DNA from: Dryomyza anilis
Lineage: Eukaryota > Arthropoda > Insecta > Diptera > Dryomyzidae
Assembly (NCBI GenBank): GCA_951804985.1
Contig: OX638132.1
Location: 7,297,529-7,361,528 of the forward strand
DNA length: 64,000 nucleotides
Reading direction: 5' to 3'
Of the stretch, positions 1-11,500 are shown one piece after another. The notes beneath the pieces are model-generated. The model saw only the letters and a program-made list of their open reading frames with translations, did no database searches and was not told the origin of the DNA. Numbering within the stretch: position 1 is the stretch's first letter; every line of letters begins with the position of its first letter. The translations under genes and the position numbers were made by a program.

Positions 1-216
1 TTACTTTTTACGCTCCGATTTTGCCTCTTAAGTGGACCTTTGACGCTTTATTAGCATCCTGTCCTGAGTTGGTTTTGGTTCGTGGTTAGCTAGGAAGGCA
101 TCCGGGGCTTTTGCGCCAAGGATAGCTGCTGCCGAATCGTTGCAGCTTGGACCAGGCTTGATGGCCATTGTCTTCGCTTGTTTCAATGTCGTGTTACCAT
201 TTGGACCAGTTTTAAA
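1..216 (-). other. Open stretch, possibly decayed coding or transposon sequence
   Basis: On the minus strand a frame stays open for about 62 codons from 216 down to a TAA near 31, with a protein-like composition (for example KPGPSCNDSAAAILGAKAPD). Further upstream on the same strand another frame reads SEWVRFSKKVDRFAS before a stop, just at a strong donor-like GTAAGT near 225-230. I do not recognise a family. It may be a frameshifted transposon gag-like remnant or a decayed exon. There is no start codon at a sensible position and the window edge cuts the context. Confidence 0.2.
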
Positions 217-679
217 ACCCCAAGGTACTTACGGCCTGGTGGAAGCGAATCTATCGACTTTTTTAGAAAATCGTACCCACTCTGACCTGTTTTCCCCGAT
301 ACTTTCATTTTAACCTATTATCCTCCATATTATCAACACTGTGTATTGCATGAATATGGGGCATCCCCTGAGGGTTGGATTATTTGAAAAATAAACAAAC
401 AAAAAATTGAGGCCTCTGAATAATTCGATAACTCAAGACTGAATAAGGCTTTGTGAAGTCATGTCTATTATTACACATCGTTCAGGTATGAAACTGAATT
501 GTCCAGGAAACATTTTCCGAATTAAAAATTTAAAATCTTTTTTTGTAAAAAAAAAGTTTTAGTTTCAACTTTTCTATATATTTTGTAATAAACCAAACAA
601 TATTTTAACAATATCTATTATATGCTCAATTGTCGTTTTCAATTAAACTGTGCGGCAAAATTACATCTTCTCTAATTAT
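217..679. other. AT-rich spacer, no gene seen
   Basis: Ordinary AT-rich DNA between the open stretch at the window edge and the octamer array. A short ATG frame ending in a donor-like CAG/GTATGA near 485 was tested as an upstream Fer2 exon, but its phase does not fit the first visible Fer2 exon. Confidence 0.4.
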
Positions 680-2696
680 TAATACATAAATACATAAATA
701 CATAAATATATAAATATATAAATACATAAATACATAAATACATAAATACATAAATACATAAATACATAAATACATAAATAAATAAATACATAAATACATA
801 AATACATAAATACATAAATACATAAATACATAAATACATAAATACATAAATACATAAATACATAAATACATAAATACATAAATACATAAATACATAAATA
901 CATAAATACATAAATACATAAATACATAAATACATAAATACATAAATACATAAATACATAAATACATAAATACATAAATACATAAATACATAAATACATA
1001 AATACATAAATACATAAATACATAAATACATAAATACATAAATACATAAATACATAAATACATAAATACATAAATACATAAATACATAAATACATAAATA
1101 CATAAATACATAAATACATAAATACATAAATACATAAATACATAAATACATAAATACATAAATACATAAATACATAAATACATAAATACATAAATACATA
1201 AATACATAAATACATAAATACATAAATACATAAATACATAAATACATAAATACATAAATACATAAATACATAAATACATAAATACATAAATACATAAATA
1301 CATAAATACATAAATACATAAATACATAAATACATAAATACATAAATACATAAATACATAAATACATAAATACATAAATACATAAATACATAAATACATA
1401 AATACATAAATACATAAATACATAAATACATAAATACATAAATACATAAATACATAAATACATAAATACATAAATACATAAATACATAAATACATAAATA
1501 CATCAATACATAAATACATAAATACATAAATACATAAATACATAAATACATAAATACATAAATACATAAATACATAAATACATAAATACATAAATACATA
1601 AATACATAAATACATAAATACATAAATACATAAATACATAAATACATAAATACATAAATACATAAATACATAAATACATAAATACATAAATACATAAATA
1701 CATAAATACATAAATACATAAATACATAAATACATAAATACATAAATACATAAATACATAAATACATAAATACATAAATACATAAATACATAAATACATA
1801 AATACATAAATACATAAATACATAAATACATAAATACATAAATACATAAATACATAAATACATAAATACATAAATACATAAATACATAAATACATAAATA
1901 CATAAATACATAAATACATAAATACATAAATACATAAATACATAAATACATAAATACATAAATACATAAATACATAAATACATAAATACATAAATACATA
2001 AATACATAAATACATAAATACATAAATACATAAATACATAAATACATAAATACATAAATACATAAATACATAAATACATAAATACATAAATACATAAATA
2101 CATAAATACATAAATACATAAATACATAAATACATAAATACATAAATACATAAATACATAAATACATAAATACATAAATACATAAATACATAAATACATA
2201 AATACATAAATACATAAATACATAAATACATAAATACATAAATACATAAATACATAAATACATAAATACATAAATACATAAATACATAAATACATAAATA
2301 CATAAATACATAAATACATAAATACATAAATACATAAATACATAAATACATAAATACATAAATACATAAATACATAAATACATAAATACATAAATACATA
2401 AATACATAAATACATAAATACATAAATACATAAATACATAAATACATAAATACATAAATACATAAATACATAAATACATAAATACATAAATACATAAATA
2501 CATAAATACATAAATACATAAATACATAAATACATAAATACATAAATACATAAATACATAAATACATAAATACATAAATACATAAATACATAAATACATA
2601 AATACATAAATACATAAATACATAAATACATAAATACATAAATACATAAATACATAAATACATAAATACATAAATACATAAATACATAAATACATA
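680..2696. repeat. (TACATAAA)n minisatellite array, about 250 copies
   Basis: About 2.0 kb of a head-to-tail 8-bp unit, TACATAAA (TTTATGTA on the other strand), with only a handful of variants. There are TATATAAA units near the left edge, one 4-bp register change near 780 and one A-to-C change at about 1504. Eight is not a multiple of three and the minus-strand unit contains no stop in any frame, so all three minus frames stay open as long MYLCIYVF repeats; these are artefacts, not proteins. The array ends about 50 bp before the acceptor of the first visible Fer2 exon, so it most likely lies in a Fer2 intron. The near-perfect identity implies recent expansion or homogenisation, or an assembly-shaped copy number. 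Confidence 0.97.
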
Positions 2697-2748
2697 TTTT
2701 AGTGAATAATATAATATAATTTGTAATATATATTTTTCACTATTTTAG

Positions 2749-3825
2749 CCACTTATCCTTCCACAATTTTGATAATGACATGATCGACGAGCTTCCGTCC
2801 TGCATCTACGCCAGCCAACATCATGGCACGTCCAACAATGCCGCCGGGAGCGGCAACAATCTGCGAATGAGCTCCAACAATTTACGTCAAATACATCAGC
2901 AGTATTTACATTCCGGTAGAAGAAGATTTAATTTGAGTAAATTAATAAAATCCAATAAATTATTTTCTTTAAATTATTTTTAGACTCGTTGCTCGACTCA
3001 TCGACACCCAACAACATGGGTCTGTCGTCCAGCAACTCATTGATGTGCAACAGTCCCAGCGCCACCGCCACCAGCAGCAACAACTACAACTCAGCACCAT
3101 ATAAAATCCAGCGGCAACAGGCGAACGTGCGCGAACGGAAGCGCATCCAGAGGTCGGCACCGACGGGGTATTATTTTTATTTAAATTTTTTGTTTATATT
3201 TTGTAATTATTAAAAAAATAATCGCTAGTTGAAGGAAACTTAATGAGCATTAATATCTGAAAATGATTTATTAAAATCTAAAACCGAATCCGAAAGCAGA
3301 CAACATTTTTAGTTTTTTAGCAACCATATTAGATTTATTATTGAATTTAAAAACAATTTTTATTAACATAAAAATCATCATATTTTTATTTAGAACCTCA
3401 TTAAAGTTTTCCTCCCATTTTAAAACCTGCAGCAGCATAAATTCTGCCTTCGACGAATTGCGCGTTCACGTACCCACATTTCCCTACGAGAAGAGGTTGA
3501 GCAAAATCGATACCCTAAGATTGGCAATTGCGTATATATCGCTCTTACGCGAAGTGCTGCAGACCGATTACGACCCACTCACGTATGTCGAGAAATGTCT
3601 ACGTGGTGAAATTAAAGCCGATCGAGCCAATTGGAATACGAGTGGTGAGTTAAAATTCTCATTCAGTGCTATAACAGTTTTTGAAACTCATATTCCTTAG
3701 ATCTTACCGCACGTCTCTCATGGATCAATTGGGAAAATTTAGGCGTTCATCCGGGACGTCGCACTTTGTTGACATCGCTGGCGCTATCTTCGGATCCTAT
3801 GTGCGGTGCACCACATTGTCCATAG
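2749..3825 (+). CDS. Fer2: Fer2-like bHLH transcription factor (PTF1A/p48 group), 3' exons
   Basis: Nuclear class II basic helix-loop-helix transcription factor; in Drosophila, Fer2 acts in dopaminergic and clock neurons (family knowledge). Four exons fit in phase: 2749-2915, 2984-3152 (or to 3167), 3436-3644 and 3701-3825, with AG/GT borders; the stop is TAG at 3823-3825. Visible in order: a Ser/Asn-rich N-terminal part, the basic region NVRERKRIQ, helix 1 [13 protein letters not shown], the loop with PYEKRLSK, helix 2 [18 protein letters not shown], and a C-terminal block with [16 protein letters not shown]. Fer1 and Fer3 have different loop and C-terminal sequences, which is why I chose Fer2. 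The first visible exon begins with one base that completes a codon, so at least one coding exon lies upstream, probably beyond the octamer array and outside the window. The ATG at 2780 is internal to the open exon and is probably not the start. Poly(A)-like AATAAA motifs lie near 3989 and 4078. Confidence 0.87.
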
Positions 3826-5820
3826 ATTATTGACTTAATTTTGGATTTGGTATTTTCAAGATTAAGAAATTGTAACTTATGTATTAATATTATAAAAGTC
3901 TTCCTTAACCTTTTTGTTTAGTCGTGTAATTAAGTTGTGATATTCACCAAAAAATTCATCTACTCTATGGTAAATTTATGTATTTATTTAATAAAAATTA
4001 ATCTAATATATTCAAGCAATTATGTATATAATCCTAATTAAATTATCTAGTAATGGAGTCAAATATTTTTAAATTTGGAATAAACAACATTCTACTAATG
4101 ACCGATATGAGATTTAGCGCTAACTGTTACTATAACTGATAGTGACGCATATGTGAAATTGAATTACTGAACTGGATATTCTGTAAACGGTTTTTAATAT
4201 TATTTCCGCATGTTCCAAATTCTGATTGAAATCGTAGCAATATTACAATTCGATCGACTTTGTTGTTCCAGATTCATCTTTTTTTTAGTATAAAAGAAAC
4301 GTATTTCAATCGAATTCAATCCGTGCAAGTGCAGTGGAATGAATACAAGTTGATTTCCAATCAAATATTATATAATATTATAAAAAAATAATATATAATA
4401 ATACCTCTGAAGAATTTAGGTCGAGTTCGATCTAGTCAGTATAACTGTGAGTGATATATTTGATACACAAATTGTGGAACGGTTTATACATTTTCATGTC
4501 GAATCCGAACGGTGAGGGTGGAGATTTTGCGTGACAATATTTATCTTGGAGGTTTCCCATTACCTGTCGGGAAATATTTCCAATTAGATAAAACTACGTG
4601 AACTGTAGTGCAGTGGTAGTGCAACGTTCTAACAAACTTCACCAATTTCCGTACACGCCAACTATTTGTATAAGATTTGAAGCTAGAAGGGTAATACGGG
4701 ACCGAAATATATTGTATAAGTGACAATTGCCGTATTGTGGTTTCTTGGATAACTTCTAGAAGTTCAATTTAGTTATTCCTCAAAACGTTTGTTTCAATTT
4801 TGTGTTTCTTTTTTTTTGTTTAATTCTAAAAATAAGAAAGGTTGGAAATAATAAAAATAAATATTAGTTATTTTTTTAATTAATCTTTATTTCAATAATA
4901 TTACTATTTAATTTAATATTTAATTAACTTACTGCAACACAACTGCAGTAATTGACAAAAATTAAACTTGGTGCAGTTGTTGCTGTTTGCCTTCTCGTTG
5001 CTTTGTGCAGAACAAAATTCGCATTTTGTTCATTATACAAAGTGATGTTATAGGTTTAGCTAAGCACAACTGCATACAAAACCGCGGCTGATAAATCATT
5101 TGTAAACAGGGTTGTATTGAGGCTTGAACAGTGTTGTAATGAGCTCTGACTTACATTTTAATATCACGGAAACATTTTAATGTTGCCCCTTAAAATGGTG
5201 TATGTTCTAATGGAAACCGAAACATCAATATGTTCAAATTAAAACATGATTTATAACGACCTGAATATAAATATATTTCCAGTGAAACATATCAGTTGTT
5301 TCAGAACAAAAAGTAGTATGTTTGAATAGAAACATATTTAAATATTTTTGGAAAAAAATCCTGAAAATAAAATAAAATGTTTTTTTTTATTTTTTTTTAT
5401 TAAAAATCTTTAAACATGCACAGTAGAGAATTATAATAATATAATTCATATACAAATTTTTAAATGCATAAATGAATAATTGGTTTAAAACTGCAAGTAC
5501 AAGTGACAGCATCAATGAATGCACAATTGCACCAGCAGACGCTAAACCAGACGATCCAGGCTCGCTTTATATTTGGTACAGTTACAGTTGGTCTCAGTGC
5601 AGCACATAGCGTAGGCAAGGAATTCACGGAGTCTTTTGTGAAAAAACATGCCAAATTCTGTTTGAAAATCGAAACACTGATTTTTATTCGTGGTTTTTTT
5701 ACATTAGTTTCAGAAATTATATACTGCGCTATATTATACTCTGTTACTATTAGTATTTATTATAACACAATTAATATATTTATTTAATTTACAAATAACA
5801 AAATAATTACCGACGAGAAC
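3826..5820. other. Fer2 3' flank and AT-rich intergenic DNA
   Basis: 3' UTR-like AT-rich sequence, then intergenic DNA. A region near 4600-4640 (GTAGTGCAGTGGTAGTG) weakly resembles a tRNA A box and may be an old SINE scrap. From about 5140 on, words such as AAACAT...TATGTTC recur in both orientations, suggesting an old transposon. An open frame at 5503-5787 has no recognisable domain and is probably chance. Confidence 0.4.
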
Positions 5821-5821
5821 A

Positions 5822-6318
5822 CGTTTTCTCAACGAACAACAAAGACACGTACGCAGAAAATGCCGATCAACGAGTGTCAACTTTATATACAAGAATTAAT
5901 TTTTTGTTTGTTTTCAAACATCAGTATGTTTAAAATGACCCTATACATACTTCAAACGACGACAAAAGAGACGTAGATGAAAAATTCTGCTCAACGAGTG
6001 CCAACTTCGTATACAAGAAGAATGTTGCAACATCAATGTTAAACATCAATACGTTTAAACGTTCAAGCCGGCCTCAGCAGTCCAGAGGCAGCGCGCTGGA
6101 CTTGCATTCTGAAGGTCTCGGGTTCGAATCCCGGCTTGGGCATGGGCGCTCGTGGTGATATTAACCACAAAATTGTAGGGAATAGAATTCACAGTACAAT
6201 GGATATAGTCTGTCTGAGTGCTGTGGATCTTAGTAGATATTCCAAAAAAAAAATGTTCAAACGATTGCAAAAGATGACGTAGGTAGAAAAGGCTGCACAA
6301 CGTTGCCAACTTCGTCAG
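5822..6318 (+). repeat. Degenerate three-copy tandem repeat, third copy split by a SINE
   Basis: Three related blocks at about 5822-5893, 5950-6023 and 6255-6318 share the series GACGACAAAAGA, then GACGTAG, then CAACGAGTG(T/C)CAACTT(C/T). The SINE at 6067-6253 is inserted between the second and third blocks and duplicates GTTCAA, so the tandem repeat is older than the SINE. Confidence 0.6.
6067..6253 (+). mobile_element. tRNA-derived SINE (family B), full copy with A-tail and target duplication
   Basis: The 5' part resembles a tRNA: an A-box-like stretch around CAGTCCAGAGGCAGCGCG, then a perfect B box, GGTTCGAATCC, followed by CGGC. A non-tRNA body ends in TGTCTGAGTGCTGTGGAT and a short tail, then an A-run at 6244-6253. 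The element is flanked by GTTCAA at 6061-6066 and 6255-6260. The same body end recurs at about 14512-14545. It carries an internal RNA polymerase III promoter (boxes A and B) and no protein; mobilisation in trans by a LINE is the family rule, not seen here. Confidence 0.82.
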
Positions 6319-6696
6319 TCGATAAATTATTGAATTAAGACGAGCGTGGCGAACATACGTTGTATTTAGATTTGATTAGCATTTTCTGTGTAGCGAAACA
6401 TAGTTTGAACCAAGTAAAGAAACAGTTTATTCAAATGCAATTAAAATTGTATGTTGGTATTGTAACATATTTATGGTAAATTTGACAGACTCTGCTGGAC
6501 AATATAATAATGTTTACACGTGAACAAAAATAAATTCAATTTCGATTATTATTTAATTACACTTCATTCCTAATTTCATATTACTTTTTAATTACATTCA
6601 AACATATTCAAACAAATCTTTTCTATTCGTGTAGCAAATAAATTATTATAAAATGATTGTCGCATCTGAAAAACCAATATATGGCTGTTAGGAATC

Positions 6697-6875
6697 ATGT
6701 TATGGTTACGAAAAATATTGCCACGATCAAAATATGGTTAATACCAATCATAACAATCGTTTAGTTATCATAATATAGTGAAAAACCAAAATATTGTAGA
6801 ACAGAACCACGCTATGGTTACGATAAAGATTGCCACGAACAAAATTTGGTCAATGCCAACCATACCATTTTTTTA
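6697..6875 (+). repeat. Tandem duplication of about 121 bp
   Basis: Two diverged copies carry the word series TATGGTTACGA, ATTGCCACGA, CAAAAT(A/T)TGGT and ATACCAA/ATGCCAA, with the first copy from about 6697 and the second from about 6818. No coding potential. Confidence 0.6.
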
Positions 6876-6921
6876 TTTAGAGGTTCTCTAAAGTCAGTGG
6901 ACCAAAAAAGTCAGGGGTTAT

Positions 6922-6969
6922 GCGCTATGGGGTTCGAAAGCCTTTGATCTTTTTCGAACTCCATAGTGC
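6922..6969. repeat. Inverted repeat (hairpin)
   Basis: GCGCTATGGGGTTCGAAA pairs with TTTCGAACTCCATAGTGC across a loop of about 12 nt, with two mismatches. It may be the terminus of an old foldback element; no partner elements were recognised. Confidence 0.5.
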
Positions 6970-7224
6970 AGTATAGTGAAATGATGTCTAAGATGAAATT
7001 ATAGGGTACATCTTAAGGATGATTTCCACTGCATGCTCTAAGTTTGTATCTCAACGATTTACCACTTTTTTAATGTATTTTTTATAACAATTCCATTAAG
7101 GAGTTATAACCTGTAGAATAAATCAAAAAACTATCAGAATGTCTAAGGAAAAAAATAATAATTATAAAAAAAAATTGGTCCCCAAACAACTATATTCATT
7201 TCTGAAATATAAGGCTAATAATAA

Positions 7225-7345
7225 CGAATAACACTACTCAACAAAACGAGAAAAAAATGTTTGCCATGGACATCCCATACATCTATACAATTTGCGGTTG
7301 CTGATTTTGACTACATACTCAGTTTTTTTTATATAACGTAACGTT
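7225..7345 (+). repeat. Member of a three-copy dispersed repeat (ACTACTCAA family)
   Basis: The block CACTACTCAA, then TGCTGATTTTGACTACATAC, then TTTTTTTTAT and ACGTAACG recurs at about 34485-34625 and 47340-47440 with the same order of words. The family is unnamed here; a small non-autonomous transposon is likely. Confidence 0.5.
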
Positions 7346-8475
7346 TTTAAGAAAATTGCTCTCGAATTTTCAGGCCCATTTCAGACACTTTTTAGAATTA
7401 AAAAATACAGTCGATATATAAAAATATAAAAAAAATATAAATATATAAAACCTCAGGACATAATGACCATATGTAATTTACTGAATTTATCTTTCCATCA
7501 TGAAATGGCAAACCTTACTAAAGAGATATGTCAAAAGAGCGGCAAGAAATATGGTGTCGTTTGCTGTCCCTGTCGCTCTACTTTTGTAGCGGCCCTGTTG
7601 AAAAACCATATGAAAAAAACTTTTGTAGCGCTCTTATTGAAAAACCCTTTATGATATCAAACTGAAATATATAGAAATATAATGTCAAGAAAAAATATTT
7701 TCAATTCACTTAAATGTTTTTTTATTGAAAAAAAAAAACGAAATACAAAACTATATCCAACCCTCATATCTTTCACCTAGTAATCATCTTTTGATAACCA
7801 TTCGTGATATATACTGTAATTTATTATGATTAAAAATAAATACAGTGTTATTTATCTTCAAAACTACGATATGTAAATTTGAAATTATTAATTCGATGTT
7901 TTATAAATTTAGCTTTTTATTATATTTTATTTTTTTATATGATTTAAGCAACAGCAAGTAGATTAAAATTAAAGTTATTGTCTGGCATCTATAAAAAAAT
8001 AAAATTTTACACAATTTGTGTTGTTAATTTTATATAATATATTTAAAACATTTTATTTTCTAACATTTAATTGCAAAGCAAGTAAAATAAAACAATAGCA
8101 AACCTCTAAACAAGCTTTTTCATTATTACAAATAAAAAATATTAAGTATAATTGTTTTTGTTTTTTTGGTATAAGAAAGCTGTCTGTTAATACAATGAAG
8201 CATTTTAATTGAACTAATTAAGTGTGTTTTTTATTTAGCTTATTTAAAAAAAAAAGCGTAAAAAAAAACGTTTCTTTAATGCCTATCACTTTTAGTTTCG
8301 TTTAGCTACGTTTTTCTATAATAAATAAATATTATAAAATAGCTACAATAAACTTATAAATCTATGTATTAAACACAATATAAACTATGACAAAATAGTA
8401 TCCACTAAAGTTGATGTGTGTGTGTGTTTTATTGCTCATTTTCTATGATTTTGTTCGATCTCTGAGTAGTTATAT
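7346..8475. other. AT-rich intergenic DNA and 3' flank of the RabGAP gene
   Basis: Very AT-rich with no persuasive coding frame. The right part is the 3' flank of the minus-strand RabGAP gene. An AATAAA on the minus strand at about 8477-8482 lies some 75 bp past its stop codon and is a reasonable poly(A) signal. Confidence 0.5.
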
Positions 8476-8558
8476 CGCTGTCTTTATTTAGGAAGCGTCG
8501 ATACTTTTGGTAGGAAGTTCCATTTATACAGATTTCATCTCGTATTCTGTTTCTAATT

Positions 8559-11500
8559 CTAAGTGTCGTTGCGTCCAACGCAAACCGTGCGTAAACTCTC
8601 CAGCTCGCTGCGTTTTAAGCGCAAGCTAAACATTGCCTCCGTGAATCTATGACAATCGGTTACGATGTCATCGTGTATCATTGTGTCGCGAAATAGCGTG
8701 GCCAATGCGGCAATATCGTCGCAGTTAAGTATGTCCGTTTTATGTGTGAGCAAAAGTGTCACAGCTGCTCTGAAGACTATCTGCAACGGTTGTGGCATTG
8801 AAGCTAGTATTTATTTCATTTAATTTGCCACATACCTTATAACCCTCTGCAAAAACACAATCCCAAATTCGTAGCACAGTTTCGACGGGCAAAACTTCGG
8901 CAAATATGCAAATAAACCATTTGCTGGCTATCACAGCATAAGGTAGACCTGCAATTAAAAATATAAAATTGTAAATATATTAATACTTCATGAATTACGC
9001 ATAATTACCAAGGTTTTCAACACGTCTATTAACGGCCGGTGCGCGTCGTATGATAAGCTCTTTAAATACAGCCAAATCACGCAGTAAATTCGCCATGTTC
9101 TTGGTGTGATACTGTGGCACAATATTCTCCACAATTGTCTTTAGCAGCCAGAAGGACTTCTCCTCATCATCGGTTACAATTATCAAAAGTCCTAAAAAAT
9201 TAAACAAAAAAAGACAACATTTAAATTCTTTATTATAGAAAATGTGTCAATCAAACGTTAAAACTATTTGATGATATCATAAGAATTCCATGTAATATAT
9301 AAAAATAAACTATACGAAATTCTTGGATTTTTATTGGAATTGCAAAAGCTGTTTTTTTGTTATCAAAGTAAGTATATTTATTGAGACTTCAATTTATATT
9401 TAAATTATTGTCGAATAAAACATTCGCCTTTTTATTATCAAACAGTTTAATAAATCGTACAGCCCCAGTAAAAATCGAATATCATAGTTATAAATATTCC
9501 AAACATTTTTAAATAAAAATTCAGTCATTCTAATATGCTAGTATTTTCTGCCCCGGCTATGCATGACCGTTTTTTGTTACTATTTTTTAAGCATAGCGGT
9601 TTATTTTCTTCTATACACTGAAGGGAAGAAAAGTGTAGGAACAAAATATTTTCTGAATTAAAAAAACAATATGCTGTTCCAACAGCACCTTATGCTGTTC
9701 ATAATCAAAATGAGGATAGATTTCATTGTTTTTTATTTTTCATTTTCTTAAAATTTATTTTCAGTGTTTTTTGGTATTTCTTTTGTTTATTTTCGTGTTT
9801 TTCCTTGTGTTTCATATTTTTGAAGTGGTTTTTTTTTTGTTGTTTTGCCCGTGAGAAAATCATATATGATTTGATCTGAGATCAGATATGATCAGATCCG
9901 TAATTTGTCTCTATCCAATTATATATAACTATATATAATTGAATATGAAACCATATATGAACCTATATATAAAAATACGTGTGTATTTTTTTAAAAAATA
10001 TATAAATTATAAACATATGTAAATTATTGCTTCCATTGAAATAATGGACAACATTAAGAGGAACATAAGTACAGCGTCGCGAAATAAAAATGTGGGTTTT
10101 CATTCCAGCGTTGATGGGCTGTTGTATTCGACTGCACTGGAACGAATGCGGCTGGACTGCGACTTCGTCTGGACTGCGTAGTCGTACCCATACGGAAGGT
10201 TCATACATGTGCGGTTCATGCTTTTCATACATGTGTTTATAATGTATGAATGAAGGGTATGAACACTTACCAGTGACATCCGTATGGGTTCAACCACGGC
10301 TATTCTATATCCCACGACGAGGGAAACGATCTTGCAGCATATTTTGAAAATATAAACATTTTATTTTCATAAACAAACATATTTATTTGTCAGAAAATAC
10401 AAAATTAAATATTATTTTTATATTTAACTAAGTGTTTTTCGCATTAAATATACAAAAAATACTCTTGGTAGAGTTTTCTTTTTCAAATGTCTGTTAAAAC
10501 ATGTTTTAAGTTAAATAATGGTGATTGCCAAATTTCATACACAAAAACATAACCAGATATGTAAAGGTTGGGACTAACAAACTTGCAGCGACACCATCGG
10601 TCAATGAGATCAGGGTAGCGCAACTATCCCGCTCCCAATAAAAACTTCCTGTTGTGAAACAAAGCCATAAATTTTGGTTGTTGTATTTAGAGTAATTTTG
10701 ATCGTGAGCTTCGATGATATGTTTTTGGATTCGCATATTTTGTTGTTGCACTTGCAAAAAGAATGAAATAAATTCAGTAGAAGACGTTTATTTGATTTAC
10801 TAAAAGACAAGTGATCGAAGAAAGCAATAACAAAAACATACATTGTTCGGACCAAAGAAACGAGAGTCCGCTGTTCTGTTCAATATTGTTTTACAAAAAA
10901 AAACTTTTTTTTGTACAACAAGAAGTGTTTCTAGTGTTCGGAAAGTGTGCAAAGAACCACTAGCTGGGCATCTTGAAAGAAACTGCAATCACCCAATCAC
11001 AGAACAACATCCAATCATATATGATGCCATATCTACTCATAAATGCTTTAATATATGAATATATATGGCTTCATATATGCCATATATGATTATATATGGT
11101 TTTATCTGATTTTATATGGGAGCATATAAATTATATATGATATCATATAACTTATATACAATTAGATATGATCATATATGTGCTCATGTATCGCACTATA
11201 TCCAATCATATCTGATTCCATATCTACCATATATGGTCAGATACGATTATACATGAAATCATATTAAATTAGATGTGATCATATATGGAACCATATATAT
11301 TTATACATGATTTGATATAATTATATATAACCATTTTTTCACGGGTGGTTTTTATGTTTATATTTATTTATGTTTCAAACTTTTGTGTTTGTCCGTTTTG
11401 TTTTTGCTATTCTTTTTTTTTCATTTTCGCGTTTGTTTGTTTCTGTTTTTGATTTTGTGATTAACTTTGTATTTTAGATTTTTTTTACATTTTTTCAATT

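Noticed and set aside
461..495. Possible upstream Fer2 exon MSIITHRS with CAG/GTATGA donor
   Set aside because: Leaves one base of a codon, whereas the next visible exon needs two, so the join would break the frame.
626..2695. Four long minus-strand open frames with MYLCIYVF repeats
   Set aside because: They are the three-frame shadow of the TACATAAA array, which has no stop on that strand.
6067..6140. A functional tRNA gene with a perfect B box
   Set aside because: The acceptor stem does not close and the sequence continues into an A-tailed body with target duplication: a SINE.
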